Part shown: positions 36,795 to 44,870 of the stretch, in pieces
How the letters are laid out: every line of letters begins with the position of its first letter
How positions within the stretch are numbered: position 1 is the first letter of the stretch
From: Nereocystis luetkeana
Lineage: Eukaryota > Sar > Phaeophyceae > Laminariales > Laminariaceae
Reading direction: 5' to 3'
DNA: 64,000 nucleotides
NCBI GenBank assembly: GCA_031213475.1
Contig: JARUPZ010000005.1
Span: 8,056,988 to 8,120,987 of the forward strand
Position numbers and translations under genes: made by a program
Notes under the pieces: model-generated
What the model saw: only the letters and a program-made list of their open reading frames with translations
Databases searched by the model: none
What the model was told of the DNA's origin: nothing

Positions 36795-39700
36795 ATGCTG
36801 CTGCTGCTGCTGCTGCTGTGCCAACCAGGTGATCAGGGGGTGGACGGAGGCGATGCAGCTGATGAAGGAGGGTGACCACTGGGAACTTGTCATCCCCTCC
36901 GGTGAGGCCGCTATATCGACAGTCATTATCAGTATTGTGCATGCTGGCTGAGATACATGTAGAATATACGATTGATGATAAGCCTCGCAATACTGCTGCC
37001 GCTGCTGTACACCCGTAAAGACTTCGTATGCGCCGGCATATACCAGGTGTTCTACGAACGCTATACCTGGTACCAGGCACCAGTAAGTGTGCCAATAGGT
37101 GTGCCAGTAGGTGTGCCAGTAGGTGTACCAGTAGGTAGGGGTACCGGTAGGTGCGCCAGTAGGTGTACCAGTAGGTGTACCGGTAGGTGTACCAGTAGGT
37201 GTACCAGTAGGTGTGCCAGTAGGTGTGCCAGTAGGTAGGGGTACCGGTAGGTGTACCAGTAGGTGTACCAGTAGGTGTACCGGTCAGGTGTACCAATATG
37301 TGTACCGGTTAGGTGTACCGGTCGGGTGTACCAGTAGGTGTACCAGTCGGTGTACCGGTAGGGGTACCAGTAGGTATTAACCTCGGTATTAACGTGTTGG
37401 CCCTTTCGAGACCCAGCCACGAATTGCGACCGCAAACGGCAGAAAGGCGGTTCTATCAACCGTTTCTTGATCGTTGGTGAGTGTGGGCGCACAGCGGTTC
37501 GAGTACCAGGTATGTACTACTGCTGTAGCGTAGTTTCATCTCGTGCGCGTGGCGTGGAGCTGTCGTTGCTGATTCGCCTACGTAGATCTGCCCACACAAG
37601 AAAAGCTCGTTGCGTACTGTAGATGTGGCCGCGCAGCCATTACAGCAGTAGTCCCTTTCCAAGCGCGACGACTAAACGACGACCCCACGACACACCAACC
37701 AAGCAGACCTCTAATCGGGTTGGGGTTCCGGGTCTGGGGGTGGTGACCGCCGTCAGCCGAAACGGAAAGCAAAGTTACCGTCGAGAAAACATGCCTTACG
37801 ATCTCTTTGAAAAAACCCTGCTGCCTCACTGAAACAGCATCATTTTAGGTTGGCCCATCTGAAGAAGTCCCCCCCCGCGGGCACGTCTACAGCGGCTGCT
37901 GGCTACTTGCAGTTCAGACACCCAAATCCCACAGGCAGTACGTCCGTAGTAAGAGTAGTACCCGGGAACCACGCCTGCAGTCAGCCCTGCTCGTGCATCC
38001 CCCAAGCGAAGGGGGTCGCCTGGTCGGGTCAGCAGCCGCGGGTCTTTACCCATGTGTGCGTGCGCTGTACATCTTTCCTTAGTGGCATTCTCCACATTGG
38101 TACACTAACATACCTGGCATGGGACATGGAATAGAAAACGGGGGAGGTTGCTGTTGTGTGCTCGTAGTCCACTTATTTTTGTCGGTCGATTTTGTTTTTG
38201 CCGGAACTCCGCCGGACAAAGCTCCTTCGGGTAGGGCTGCAAGGGGCTGGGGTTAGGGTACAGAGGATTTAGGGTACGTAGAGTTTTTGGGCGTACTGAG
38301 TAAATTCTGCTGTTTGTCTCGAAGCACTGGAACCACACGGGGGGATCACATGGCATTTTCCCCGAATCCCGTGTTGAACCCCCCTCCTCCCCATCACTTG
38401 CTGTAGTTGTTTGGAGAAGGCGGCTCTTGCCGAAAAGTCGAGGGTAACGCAAATGTAATGATGTCCGGTCGACCCAGGCCTTATGATCCGTCTCAATCTC
38501 AGTCCCCCCTCCGTGTACTAGGATTGTTTACCTCTCCATCAGCTTGTAAATGTTTTTTTTTTCTTTTCTCTCTTTCATAGAATGTGTATGTCGTGCATGT
38601 CGTATCCAGTATAATGGCATGGCATTGCATTGTCTCCTCCGCGTACCGCATACCAGTGTATTGTCTCTGTGGCGTCGTTTTGTGACCACGTAACTGGTAC
38701 ACCTCTATTAAATAGTATTGAAGAATCGGCACGGGCACTGGTTGTTGCCGGATATTCGTCGACGGGTAGAAAGAACGGTTGAATGTGAAGAACACACACA
38801 CCTTGACGTCTCGGTGGCCCCCGAGACATCGATCGACCAAACCAAACCAACGAGAAGCTTTGGCGTTACCAACCGTCTACGAGCAGCAGCGTGAGCGGCA
38901 AGCAGCAGCAGCAGTACTGGGCAGGAGCATGTTGCTCCAGTGCGCGTACGTATGAACACGACTCCCTTGTACTGCCGTAACTCGGACGCCGATTTATATA
39001 ACCCCCCCGAATCGCGCACGTAGGTAGCCGTCGCTGTAGTCGTTGCTAAAGAGGGTTGTTACGGGGGACAATAGTTAAACAGGACCTATGGTACACACAA
39101 AAAACTATATATTCACTTATTTTTACTTACAATATTTGGTCCTATTTGCTAGGGTCCCCCGTAAATAGTAGCTCCCCCTCCCGCCTGCTCGCCCGAACCC
39201 AAGAATTCGCCGCGCTGGCCTGGAATATAACCCACCAGGTACGTTTGTTGTTCGTATGCGAGTCCGAACGACGACTATCATACACGCTACGTTTTGATGT
39301 TCTTATCAGAGTCCGACCGGGGATTATTGTCATGTTTTTCATCAGAGTCCGGCCGGGGATTATTATCATGTAAACTACGTTTTGTTGTTCGTGTCAGTCC
39401 GAACGGCGATTATCATACACCCGACATTGTGATGTTCGTATGAGAGTCCGAATTGTGATTATCATACAAGCCATGTCTGAAGTTGATATCAGAGTCCGAG
39501 GGGGGTCTATGCAAGCTGCGTGTGAGGTTTTTACCTCAGAGTCCGAGCTGGGATTATGTAAGCTGCGTTTTGATTTATCACATCGAGCCCCGAGCGGGGA
39601 TCATACAAGTATAGCACGTTTGAGGTTTACATCAGAGTCCGCACCTGGAATATATATATATAATCCACGTTCGGACTCTGTTCTGAACATCGAATGTAGC

Positions 39701-39928
39701 TTATATTGACGGCCACAGCGGTACTGCCAAGAAGAGACCGGCCTCTTTGAGCTCCTCAAGGCCTCGTTCGCCCTTTATGCACTATTTTTAGTGTACGGAG
39801 CGGCCACCCAAGGGGGTGAAACCCATGGGTCTCCTGCTGGATCATCTTGACATGAATCCCACCGCTTCGTCCGCCTCATGTGGTCTGGACTGATACATTT
39901 TCTGGTGGTTTAGCGGTAGTACTCCTGC

Positions 39929-39959
<31 letters not shown>

Positions 39960-42900
39960 GCTGTCGGGGTTTTTTACCCTCCGGCGGCGGAATGGAAAAG
40001 AGAGGAAGCTCAAGCTCACCACACTTCCCCAGACATCTGTAGTATGCCAATGTAACCCGTCGCTGCTGTTGTTCCCCGCGTAACATGCAAGAAAACAAGC
40101 CGGCGGAGAAATTGCACGTACTGTACTTGCTTGGCTCTCGGGTAGAATTAAAATAATATATTTTGTTCACCACCTGGCACCCTGTGTTCCCTATGGTACC
40201 TCGACCCCGCTGTTGGCCCATCCCATTTGGCGCCCTGCTCCCACGTATTGGTGCGGCAATACAATCAGCCCTCTGCAGGCGCCGCCAGAGGCCCACCTCA
40301 CACCCCGATCCCATTTGGTACTACAGTACGTAGGCCATACATCTACAGCAACTCCTGCTATGCATACAATCGTTTTGAATTTAGTGTATACCTGGTATCT
40401 GAATAGCCTTGCACGTACGTGCAATTTCTCCGCCTGTCGAGACAACAACCCCCCCCCCCCTCCCCCTCTTGGCAGTGGCCACACCAGAAATGAAACCATA
40501 ATCCATTGATGCTGTCATCCCTATGCAAGAAAATCCGCCTCTCAAAGCGGTTCTTAGTAGAGGATGCAGCCCCCCCCCTCGTGCGACTCGCCCAAGACCT
40601 CACGTTACGCTTTGCGCTTGGTGCAAGCAATGACTGCCTGGTCGGTGAAAACCCGACATGCTCCGTCCCGGCACTGTAGGGATGCGGGAGTCTGTGGTCA
40701 TTCGACTACGGCCATGCACGATAATAAGTACCCCCCCCCCCCCCCGCCCGGGCGAAGTTCCTATTGCGGGGGACCATAGTAAATAGGGCCAACTATTGTC
40801 CGCAAAAATACAGTAGGCATATATATATATAGGTTTTTGTGTACCACAGGTCCTATTTAATAGGGTCCTCCGTAAGTAGCTGATTTTCTCGCAAAAACCT
40901 GGAGAATGCAAACGCCGAGCGATGCGTCTATTATGCTTATGGAAGGATGTTGACGAGATCTTTCCAGAGCCTCCATTTTTGTTGTGTGTGTGTGCGATGC
41001 GTCTATACAATGCATGTTGTATGGAAATATCTTGATGAGTTTTTTCCAGAGCCGCCATTTTGTACGCTGTGTGTGCGCGATGCCGTCTATTATATGCCGG
41101 CATATGGGAATGTATTGGACGAGGTCATTCTAGAGCCACATTTTTCGTCACTGCGTGTGCCATGTGTCTCTGTACCAGGTATACTGTACGAAAATAGCTT
41201 GGCGAGGCATTTCCAGTGCCGCCATTTTTAGTCTTGTGCGATGCGATGCGATGCGTCTGTATCATCCATACTGCATGGAATTTTCTCGACGAGATATTTG
41301 CAGAGCGGCCCAATCGTTGTGTGCGTCGATGCGCCTACATGCCGGTTTGTGAGAACATCTTGACGGGGAGGTCTTACCAAAGTCATCATTTCCGTCTCTG
41401 TGGGCGCTCCCCTGCTCGGGAGGACAATAGAATGCTTTCCCGACATTGAGACCCCACCTTTGACTCCTATTTACGAGGCAGGGAAGCCCCGTATACTTAT
41501 TTATCAATATTGTAATTGCCCTGGGGAAAAAAGTACGAGCCGAGTTTGTCCATGTCCAGGGGAACATAACATATACGTGGTGTACCACTCTGTCCCGGAA
41601 AACGAAGAATATTTTCGAAAACTATTAAATACCGTCAAGTACAAAGGGTCCTTATGTAGAGAGACATAGAGTGGTGCAACCAAAAGGGTGGGTTTGGAAA
41701 TATATCGTCCAGCTCTTTCCATGATATCCGGTCGCCCAGGTGGTTCAAGTGGTTAACCTCGAATTCTACTTGTTTGAGTCCTGGGTTCGAGCCCTAGGAG
41801 GGTCGGACTTTGACTTTATTTGCAAAATTAAAAAAAAAGGGATTCAATTGTTGAGAGCGCCTTGCAGCGTGGGTAGGCACAATTCGATGCGAGTCGACGA
41901 GGGAAGAAAAGGCTGAAATCTTCTCGCGATAAAAATGAAGGCACGTACCGTAGCGGGAAGGGGGGAGAAGAGCCTGCTATGTGACCCCGGATCTGAGTTA
42001 CGAGTTGGAAGGAGAGAGAGAAGAAGATGTGCGAAGATAATGAATGGGATGGAAAAAAAAAAAAAAAAAAAATGGGACATACCGCCCGGCGTACGCGCTC
42101 TCTCCCCGTGGAAGATGTCAGGAAGGAGACAGCGTTTTCACCCCTTGACAAGACAGCAACTTATTAGCCTCGACATGCCTCGACTGACGGCAAACTGCTA
42201 CTGGTGGGTTTTTTAGTGCGGAGCACTCGGCCCTACCTATACCTAGACACCCTTGACAGCGCACGTTTTTGCCTTGCTTCACGTATCTCCTGACGTCATT
42301 TTTGTTCCCAGCTGTCGAGAAACGTAGCTTTTGATATTCATCCGAGGGGGTGTGCTGTCGTATAAAATGTGTTGTATGTGCGGTAAAGTCGACCGCGAAA
42401 GAAAGCCTCGCCGATGAAACCCGGGGTAGGCACACGCGGTGAATTCAGCCTTTTAAATTTCACAGCAACGATCGTGTGTATAACTATAAGCCCTGTTAGT
42501 TGGGCTGTGAGTGGGCTCAGTAAAAGTCGCCGACTGTCTAATTCGTTGTCTGTATGTACAAGGTAGATATTCTGGTTGTATATCTTGCGCCCAGGCAACC
42601 TGAGAAAAAATTCGCGTTTTGGTATGTGACTTATCATACCGCGTTTTTTAAGGCTCCACGCGTGTGTTTTTGTTGGTACTAGACTAGAGCCAGTTAGTTG
42701 CCTCGCGTTTGTCATCCAACTATTGCGGGGGACCATAGTTAGCAGGACCTATGGTCCACGCAAAAAACTATATATTTACCTATTTTTACTCACAATATTT
42801 GGTCCTGTTTACTATGGCCCCCCGTAATAATAAGTACCATTCTTGTCCCCCCCAAGATGTAGAGTCCGCCTGAATTGAATAAATAATCTTGAAAATATTC

Positions 42901-44379
42901 TTCACACGTTTCGTGAAGTCTAGCCAACTAATAACTCACAGCCTTATGATACGTGTGGAGGGGCCCAGGCGAAACCGACCAAAGCAATAATCTCACGTCT
43001 ACGTTTTTGTTCATGCGAGTATTAAGAGAAGGCCCAAATCGCTAAATGTATACAGCGGTGTATGCTTTGCGTGTAAAACAAGGCAGTTACTAGTGGAAAT
43101 TGTAAGTTATACAATCTCATGTTTGTATTTCAAGGGAGGACTATGAGTGTGGAATAAATCGAGACACGCCGTCTCACCACACGTCTTGGGTGGGCTGTCA
43201 GCCGTGAGAGCATGTACCTGGGATACTGTTGAAATGAGTTTTTGTATATATTATTCGTAGACGACGTACTTACTGTATGTAGTGTCATGGTGCGAACCGT
43301 GCTGTACCACTCGTTGTGTACCACTCGTTGTAGTGCTGTCCCGGTAGAAAGGACAGGATAGGATGCTATTTTATTTGGTATACAACAGCAGGTGGTATCG
43401 TATATCGTCCCCGAATCCGATCAGTACATTTTATTTTTTTCTCTTCGCGTGCCTGATGCTGTAAAGCCGTCTCTCCTTTTTTTTTCGCCTCTTTTCGCCT
43501 GTAGTCTCAAGAAGGGGTTTGTAAACAAAAATTAATATTTTTTGAAAGTGCATATTCACATGCATAAATAAAAACGAACGTCAACCATTTTCAACACTGC
43601 AGTCCCGTTTAGGGGGCAAACCAGTCAAATTCCTAGTAGTTTGTGCCGAAAGCGGGACTGCAGTGTTGAAAGGGTCAAGTGCTCGCATGGTCTCGCGCCT
43701 TGCGTTCTTACATAGACGTGAAACGTCGAAACCTATAGCCGCATGAATTGTATACCAGGTAGACTGTAGACACGCCCACTCCTTGAATTCTGCAGCTTCA
43801 GATTGTGTCGTCCCTCGTATACGGACTGTGTACCCTGCATGAGGCCATGTAAAACCCGTGGTGCGCGATCGAAGTATCACGCACGCTTTGGAAATATGAG
43901 ATCCGATGAAATCTTCGACCTGACAGCTGTTGTATTTTTTTTTTTTTTACGAATAATGCCGGTACCAGACAGAGCAGGCACAGCAGTACCGGGTATACCT
44001 CGGAGTATACACGCAAGTATCTACGAACACAAGATGACTTTTGTTACATTGACTGTTTGCTTCGGGGAGTACCTGGTGATAGCAGCGTGACATGTTCTGC
44101 TACTTCGTACGTACGTACGTACGTACATACATACTTCGTACATGGTTTTCAGGCGGTGATATTGTACAGGTGAAGCAAAGCTGTCGAGCACGATCGAACA
44201 CATCTGACCCCCTCCCCCGCTGCCCCGTCCAACCTCGCCCCTCTCGCCTGTCGCGCGCAGAGCTTGCCTACGGCGACGGTGGGCGCTCAGCTCTGATCAC
44301 GCCCGGCTCCGTGCTGGTGTTCGAGCTAGAGCTCATCGAAGTGCAGGGCCCTGCGGCCCAAGCAACCGCGGAATTGTAA
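20438..44379 (+). CDS. FKBP-type peptidyl-prolyl cis-trans isomerase, secretory, five exons
   Basis: Five exons join in frame: 20438-20506, 26574-26718, 35361-35434, 36829-36901 and 44261-44379, giving 159 residues. All introns are GT-AG, with lengths of about 6.1, 8.6, 1.4 and 7.4 kb. Residues 1-20 form a hydrophobic signal peptide. Residues 24-55 match the FkpA/Mip-type lead-in (EGVTETASGLQYKVLKSG). The FKBP domain fills about residues 56-150. Residues lining the FKBP12 active site are present: Tyr in HYKG, Phe-Asp in EFDSSF, Phe in TAFAPN, Val-Ile-x-x-Trp in VIRGW, Tyr in ELAYGDGG and Phe in LVFELEL. The His87 position is not conserved, as in many family members. The family catalyses proline cis-trans isomerisation. 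The signal peptide puts this one in the secretory pathway, probably the ER lumen, although the C-terminus (TAEL) is not a classical KDEL/HDEL. The ATG was chosen because it opens the signal peptide. No repeat interrupts the coding sequence. Confidence 0.9.
21620..21972 (+). mobile_element. Family-D tRNA-derived SINE, full length
   Basis: The 5' head holds a pol III A box (TGGTTCAAGTGG, 21633-21644) and B box (GGTTCGAGCCC, 21676-21686). The B box sits in an intact T-arm-like hairpin (CTGGGTTCGAGCCCCAG). A unique body (GTGGGTAGGCACAATTCG ... GTTACGAGTTGGAAGG) follows, then an AAATAAAAT-rich tail. Total length is about 350 bp. Confidence 0.92.
22089..22203. mobile_element. Family-B MITE with three micro-additions
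   Basis: Against other copies it has TATAATA at 22095-22101, TATTAATA at 22132-22139 and TGCCTGGTA at 22142-22150. The flanking family sequence is intact (AAACTA^CTTG, TTG^AATTTGAC). The ends are CCCTT and AAAGGG. Confidence 0.85.
22195..22410 (-). other. Small frame with two CxxC pairs, unassigned
   Basis: The minus frame of 71 codons contains QCKICLASYDMF and WKKLCDTCFHP, two CxxC pairs about 29 residues apart, as in small zinc-binding modules. It begins and ends without splice signals that I trust, overlaps a plus frame of equal length, and its end lies in a MITE. It may be a transposase relic or chance. Confidence 0.15.
23340..23500. repeat. Cluster of AGTCGG/CCGACT words
   Basis: Short direct and inverted AGTCGGC, GTCGG and CCGAC words occur about ten times in 160 bp. 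They can form several alternative hairpins. No coding frame. Confidence 0.55.
24142..24320 (+). repeat. Family-E dispersed repeat (copy 1)
   Basis: It reads AGGATGCAGCTCACCCTTCA, then TGGTCGGTGAAAACC, GTGCTCCGTCCCGGCATTGT, AGGGATGC, and ACGACTACGGCCATG, ending in a C run. Five copies share this order. TCGG...CCGA around GTGAAAA forms a conserved hairpin. Confidence 0.75.
24337..24515. mobile_element. Family-B MITE, strongly diverged and expanded
   Basis: CCCTTTCTGCACCGCAGTCC at the left and GTTTCAAAGGGG at the right, with an enlarged AT-rich centre. It abuts the C run of a family-E repeat. Confidence 0.55.
24840..25118 (-). mobile_element. Family-D SINE lacking most of its tRNA head
   Basis: The tail and body are complete through TTTGCAAATAAAGTCAGAG and TCCGACCC. 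The copy stops just inside the tRNA-like region, as in 5' truncation during retrotransposition. Confidence 0.9.
25190..25419 (-). mobile_element. Family-D SINE, 5'-truncated, with 51-nt poly(T)
   Basis: A pure run of 51 T (25190-25240), the complement of a long A tail, then the SINE body to GAATTGTGCCTACC, where it stops. It lies 70 bp from another copy in the same orientation. The unbroken homopolymer suggests a recent insertion. Confidence 0.9.
26574..26718 (+). CDS. FKBP exon 2 (Mip/FkpA-like lead-in)
   Basis: The acceptor is ggttacag|GAAGGG and the donor is TACAAGG|gtgcgt. The exon enters in phase 0 and leaves after one base of a Gly codon. It encodes the GLQYKVLKSG segment and ends at the HYKG turn of the FKBP fold. 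Confidence 0.9.
28973..29061. mobile_element. Family-B MITE
   Basis: TTTTAGAGCCGCAGTTCTGT to GGGGCTGCGGTTCTAAAGGG around TCAAATTTCAAGTAATTTG. Near-complete palindrome. Confidence 0.85.
29556..30080 (+). mobile_element. Non-LTR retrotransposon (LINE) 3' coding end, 5'-truncated
   Basis: The plus frame 29575-29943 reads CVTWTLRAEHLANLRTAHHQ, then LLRAIGCQRRIR, IIRKRRLFLAAAVAR, RLPSPVVFG and GGENPRPGRQFETWHRCIV. This order (WTL, LRxIxG-like, KRRL...GxVAR, LP..V.FG, G.RRPG...W) matches the segment after the polymerase domain in many LINE reverse transcriptases. The frame is interrupted after REFRATEG and resumes in another frame with FRVETALWSTAEKKAGEWC. No polymerase motif is present upstream, as expected of 5' truncation. 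It lies inside FKBP intron 2. The 256-codon minus frame over it is a shadow. Confidence 0.7.
30190..30216. repeat. G-rich tract
   Basis: GGCGCGGGGGG followed by a continuous G run. It causes the long Pro-rich minus frames in this area. Confidence 0.85.
30702..30790. mobile_element. Family-B MITE
   Basis: CCCCTTTAGAACCGCAGTCC to GGTCCTAAAAGGG, followed by TTAA and preceded by TTGA. Confidence 0.88.
30944..31200. repeat. Dispersed repeat ending AAGAACGGTTTAATGTGAAG (copy 1)
   Basis: It begins TAGAATGTGTATGTCCTGC, contains GGCATTGCATTGTC, TCTGTGGCGT and GATTGAAGAATGG, and ends AAGAACGGTTTAATGTGAAG then ACACACACA. A second copy is at 38577-38800. The end phrase also occurs alone near 12630 and, inverted, near 15030. 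The family is not identified. Confidence 0.65.
32753..32795. mobile_element. Family-B MITE, left half only
   Basis: AACCCGTTTAGCAGCCCACT followed by TTTGAGGACAAACTACGTGA. The right half is missing, and the 86-bp tandem repeat starts at ACAAACTACG, within the MITE centre. Confidence 0.5.
32784..32956. repeat. 86-bp tandem duplication
   Basis: Two almost identical units begin CAAACTACGTGACACACCGC (32784 and 32870) and end TTGCCTTGACATACA. Related diverged phrases (CCCTTGACGGCGCACGTTTT, TCTCCTGACG) continue to 33060 and recur at 42115-42300. Confidence 0.88.
33567..33804 (-). mobile_element. Family-D SINE, 5'-truncated
   Basis: From the T-rich tail at 33567 through GCTGCAAGGCGCTCTCAACA to a second T run at 33790. 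The tRNA-like head is absent. Confidence 0.9.
34003..34091. mobile_element. Family-B MITE, best-conserved copy
   Basis: Arms of CCTATAGAACCGCAGTCCCG and complement, with GTTTTGGGGACAAACTACTT on the left and AGTAGTTTGTCCCCAAAACG on the right, are an almost perfect hairpin. TTAA lies at the left edge. Confidence 0.92.
34310..34390 (+). repeat. Family-E repeat, 3' end only (copy 2)
   Basis: C run, then ATACGACTACGGCCATGGAT and GAGTACATATCTCCTATCGA, ending GTACACCCTCCCCCC. Matches the distal part of the copy at 62085-62265. Confidence 0.7.
34680..34930. repeat. Tandem repeat around TGTTGGGAGCCTGTGATGC
   Basis: The phrase TGGGAGCCTGTG(A/G)T occurs at about 34681, 34726 and 34837. The two longer units share GGCAGTTTT, TGACCTC/TCACCTC, GGTGCTCTCT/GTCCTCTTGA and GAGCTGCAGCCACG-like segments. 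The period is about 110 bp. Confidence 0.65.
35361..35434 (+). CDS. FKBP exon 3 (EFDSSF motif)
   Basis: The acceptor is ggagtccag|GCACG and the donor is AACCAG|gtgcgc. Two bases complete the Gly codon from exon 2, then 24 codons carry the EFDSSFKRGKP motif and the TAFAPNQ strand. A longer open frame runs on into the intron minisatellite, but the family alignment ends at the donor. Confidence 0.9.
35585..35960. repeat. 22-bp minisatellite in FKBP intron 3
   Basis: About 17 units of ACCTTATCACCCGGGGTGGT plus TT with point changes. Because 22 is not a multiple of 3, three units encode a 22-residue repeat, and all forward frames stay open, giving spurious proteins of 109-270 codons. Confidence 0.93.
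36143..36250. mobile_element. Family-B MITE, diverged
   Basis: AAGAGGGCTGCGGTCCCGTT to CGGAACTGCGGTCCTAAAAG. The centre is altered, but GAGGACAAAACATTCACG and GTAGACGTGTCCTCGAAACG still pair. Confidence 0.75.
36742..36819. repeat. CTG microsatellite abutting the FKBP exon 4 acceptor
   Basis: A CTG array with one GATGCTG interruption ends at GTGCCAACCAG, 9 bp before exon 4. It replaces the usual polypyrimidine tract. Confidence 0.95.
36829..36901 (+). CDS. FKBP exon 4 (VIRGW motif)
   Basis: The acceptor is ccaaccag|GTGATC and the donor is CCCTCCG|gtgagg. It encodes the V-I-x-x-W pocket motif and the WELVIPS strand. A CTG tract lies directly upstream, where a pyrimidine tract would normally be. 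The exon leaves after one base of a Glu codon. Confidence 0.9.
37080..37375. repeat. 12-bp minisatellite in FKBP intron 4
   Basis: About 24 units of CAGTAGGTGTAC or CAGTAGGTGTGC with occasional GGTAGGGGTACCG. Twelve is a multiple of 3, so one strand reads Val-Pro-Val-Gly repeats and the other Thr-Gly-Thr-Pro or Tyr-Trp-Tyr-Thr repeats. Confidence 0.95.
38577..38800. repeat. Dispersed repeat ending AAGAACGGTTGAATGTGAAG (copy 2)
   Basis: TAGAATGTGTATGTCGTGC, GGCATTGCATTGTC, CTGTGGCGTCGTTTTGTGAC, ATTGAAGAATCGG and the closing AAGAACGGTTGAATGTGAAG match the copy at 30944-31200 in order. Confidence 0.65.
39059..39164. mobile_element. Family-A MITE
   Basis: TTACGGGGGACAATAGTTAA to GGGTCCCCCGTAA. 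The internal arm ACTATATATTCACTTATTTT is intact. Confidence 0.88.
39230..39690. repeat. About 49-bp tandem repeat around AGAGTCCGA
   Basis: About nine diverged units, each containing ATCAGAGTCCGA, GGGGATTATTATCAT and CTACGTTTTGATGTTC. Spacing of the AGTCCG core is about 46-50 bp. Units decay toward the right end. Confidence 0.8.
39930..39964. repeat. GTT microsatellite
   Basis: A run of GTT triplets between TGCT and GCTGTCGG. Similar TTG arrays occur at 12975 and 59598. Confidence 0.9.
40570..40745 (+). repeat. Family-E repeat (copy 3)
   Basis: CTCGTGCGACTCGCCCAAG, GCGCTTGGTGCAAGCAATG, TGGTCGGTGAAAACCCGAC, CTCCGTCCCGGCACTGTAGG and CGACTACGGCCATGC, ending in a C run, collinear with the copy at 24142. 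Confidence 0.78.
40764..40875. mobile_element. Family-A MITE with a TACAGTA addition
   Basis: TTGCGGGGGACCATAGTAAA to TAGGGTCCTCCGTAA. The centre reads AAAAATACAGTAGGCATATA where relatives lack CAGTA. Confidence 0.82.
40905..41395. repeat. About 65-bp decayed tandem repeat
   Basis: The order GTGCGATGCGTCTAT, ATGCATG, GGAAATATCTTGACGAG and TTTCCAGAGCCGCCATTTT repeats about seven times between the TGCAAACGCC start and GTCATCATTTCC. Units are 60-75% alike by eye. Confidence 0.8.
41583..41676. mobile_element. Family-C Stowaway-like MITE
   Basis: Left end TACCACTCTGTCCCGGAAAA, right end GAGAGACATAGAGTGGTG. The termini are inverted, with TA at the left and TG at the right, one base drifted. Confidence 0.72.
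41727..42073 (+). mobile_element. Family-D tRNA-derived SINE, full length
   Basis: A box GTGGTTCAAGTGG-like and B box GGTTCGAGCCC are both present, followed by the complete body and an A run of about 20. The copy is closely similar to 21620-21972, but ends in pure A rather than AAAT repeats. Confidence 0.93.
42115..42300. repeat. Copy related to the 32784-33060 repeat
   Basis: CCCCTTGACAAGACAGCAAC, GACATGCC, CACCCTTGACAGCGCACGTT and CTTCACGTATCTCCTGACGT appear in the same order as in 32850-33060. Confidence 0.65.
42723..42827. mobile_element. Family-A MITE
   Basis: TTGCGGGGGACCATAGTTAG to GGCCCCCCGTAA, with TA on both sides. The internal CTATATATTTACCTATTTTT arm is intact and carries no addition. 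Confidence 0.9.
43585..43674. mobile_element. Family-B MITE, diverged arms
   Basis: CCATTTTCAACACTGCAGTC to GACTGCAGTGTTGAAAGGG. The arms changed in parallel (AACACTGC and GCAGTGTT), so the hairpin is kept. Confidence 0.82.
44261..44379 (+). CDS. FKBP exon 5 and stop
   Basis: The acceptor is tcgcgcgcag|AGCTTG. Two bases complete Glu, giving ELAYGDGG, then the final strand LVFELELIEV, a short Gly/Ala tail and TAA at 44377-44379. The reading frame continues from exon 4 without adjustment. Confidence 0.9.
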
Positions 44380-44539
44380 ACGCGCTCGGCGCGGGATTCC
44401 CTTCCGTGGGGGAGTGACGAAATCGAGTGCGGTTTGTCGATCGGTCGGTCCTTTGGTCTTTTTGAGTTGGTCGTATTTCACCGACGGCTTGGACACATTT
44501 TTTTTTTACATTATGAGTTGGTGCTTAATTAAAATACCC

Positions 44540-44870
44540 TTCTTGATCTGCACCAGAACCTTTTCGGGACAATGAACTCAGAATTTGAGTGGGTTCTGGA
44601 GGCGTGATGGAGAAATTTAACTTGTTGGTTAAAAACCCTGGGCGCATTGAATGAACGAGCGTTTTGGGGGCAATCAATTCAGAATTGGAGTGGGTCGTCG
44701 CAACCCTTTTGGAGGCGTTTTGGGGACTATCGGTCGTAAAATTAGAGGCATTGCTGAACCTTTTTGGAGGCGTTCTGGAGACTAATCTACCTGACGAACA
44801 GTGTGGCTCGGATCATTAGTTGGAAGCGTCGGCTAGAAAAGTCACTCACGTGTTTTGAGGACAGATTACT
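44540..44870. repeat. Decayed repeats downstream of the FKBP stop
   Basis: Phrases such as CCTTTTGGAGGCGTTTTGGG and AATTCAGAATTTGAGTGGGT recur about every 70-80 bp. The arrangement resembles broken family-B half-sites (CCTTTT...GTTTTGGGGAC). It may include the FKBP 3' UTR, but no polyadenylation site is certain. Confidence 0.45.

Noticed and set aside
36520-37296. 258-codon minus frame with poly-Ala and TGTP repeats
   Set aside because: It is the CTG microsatellite and the 12-bp minisatellite read in reverse, and it overlaps FKBP exon 4 antisense.
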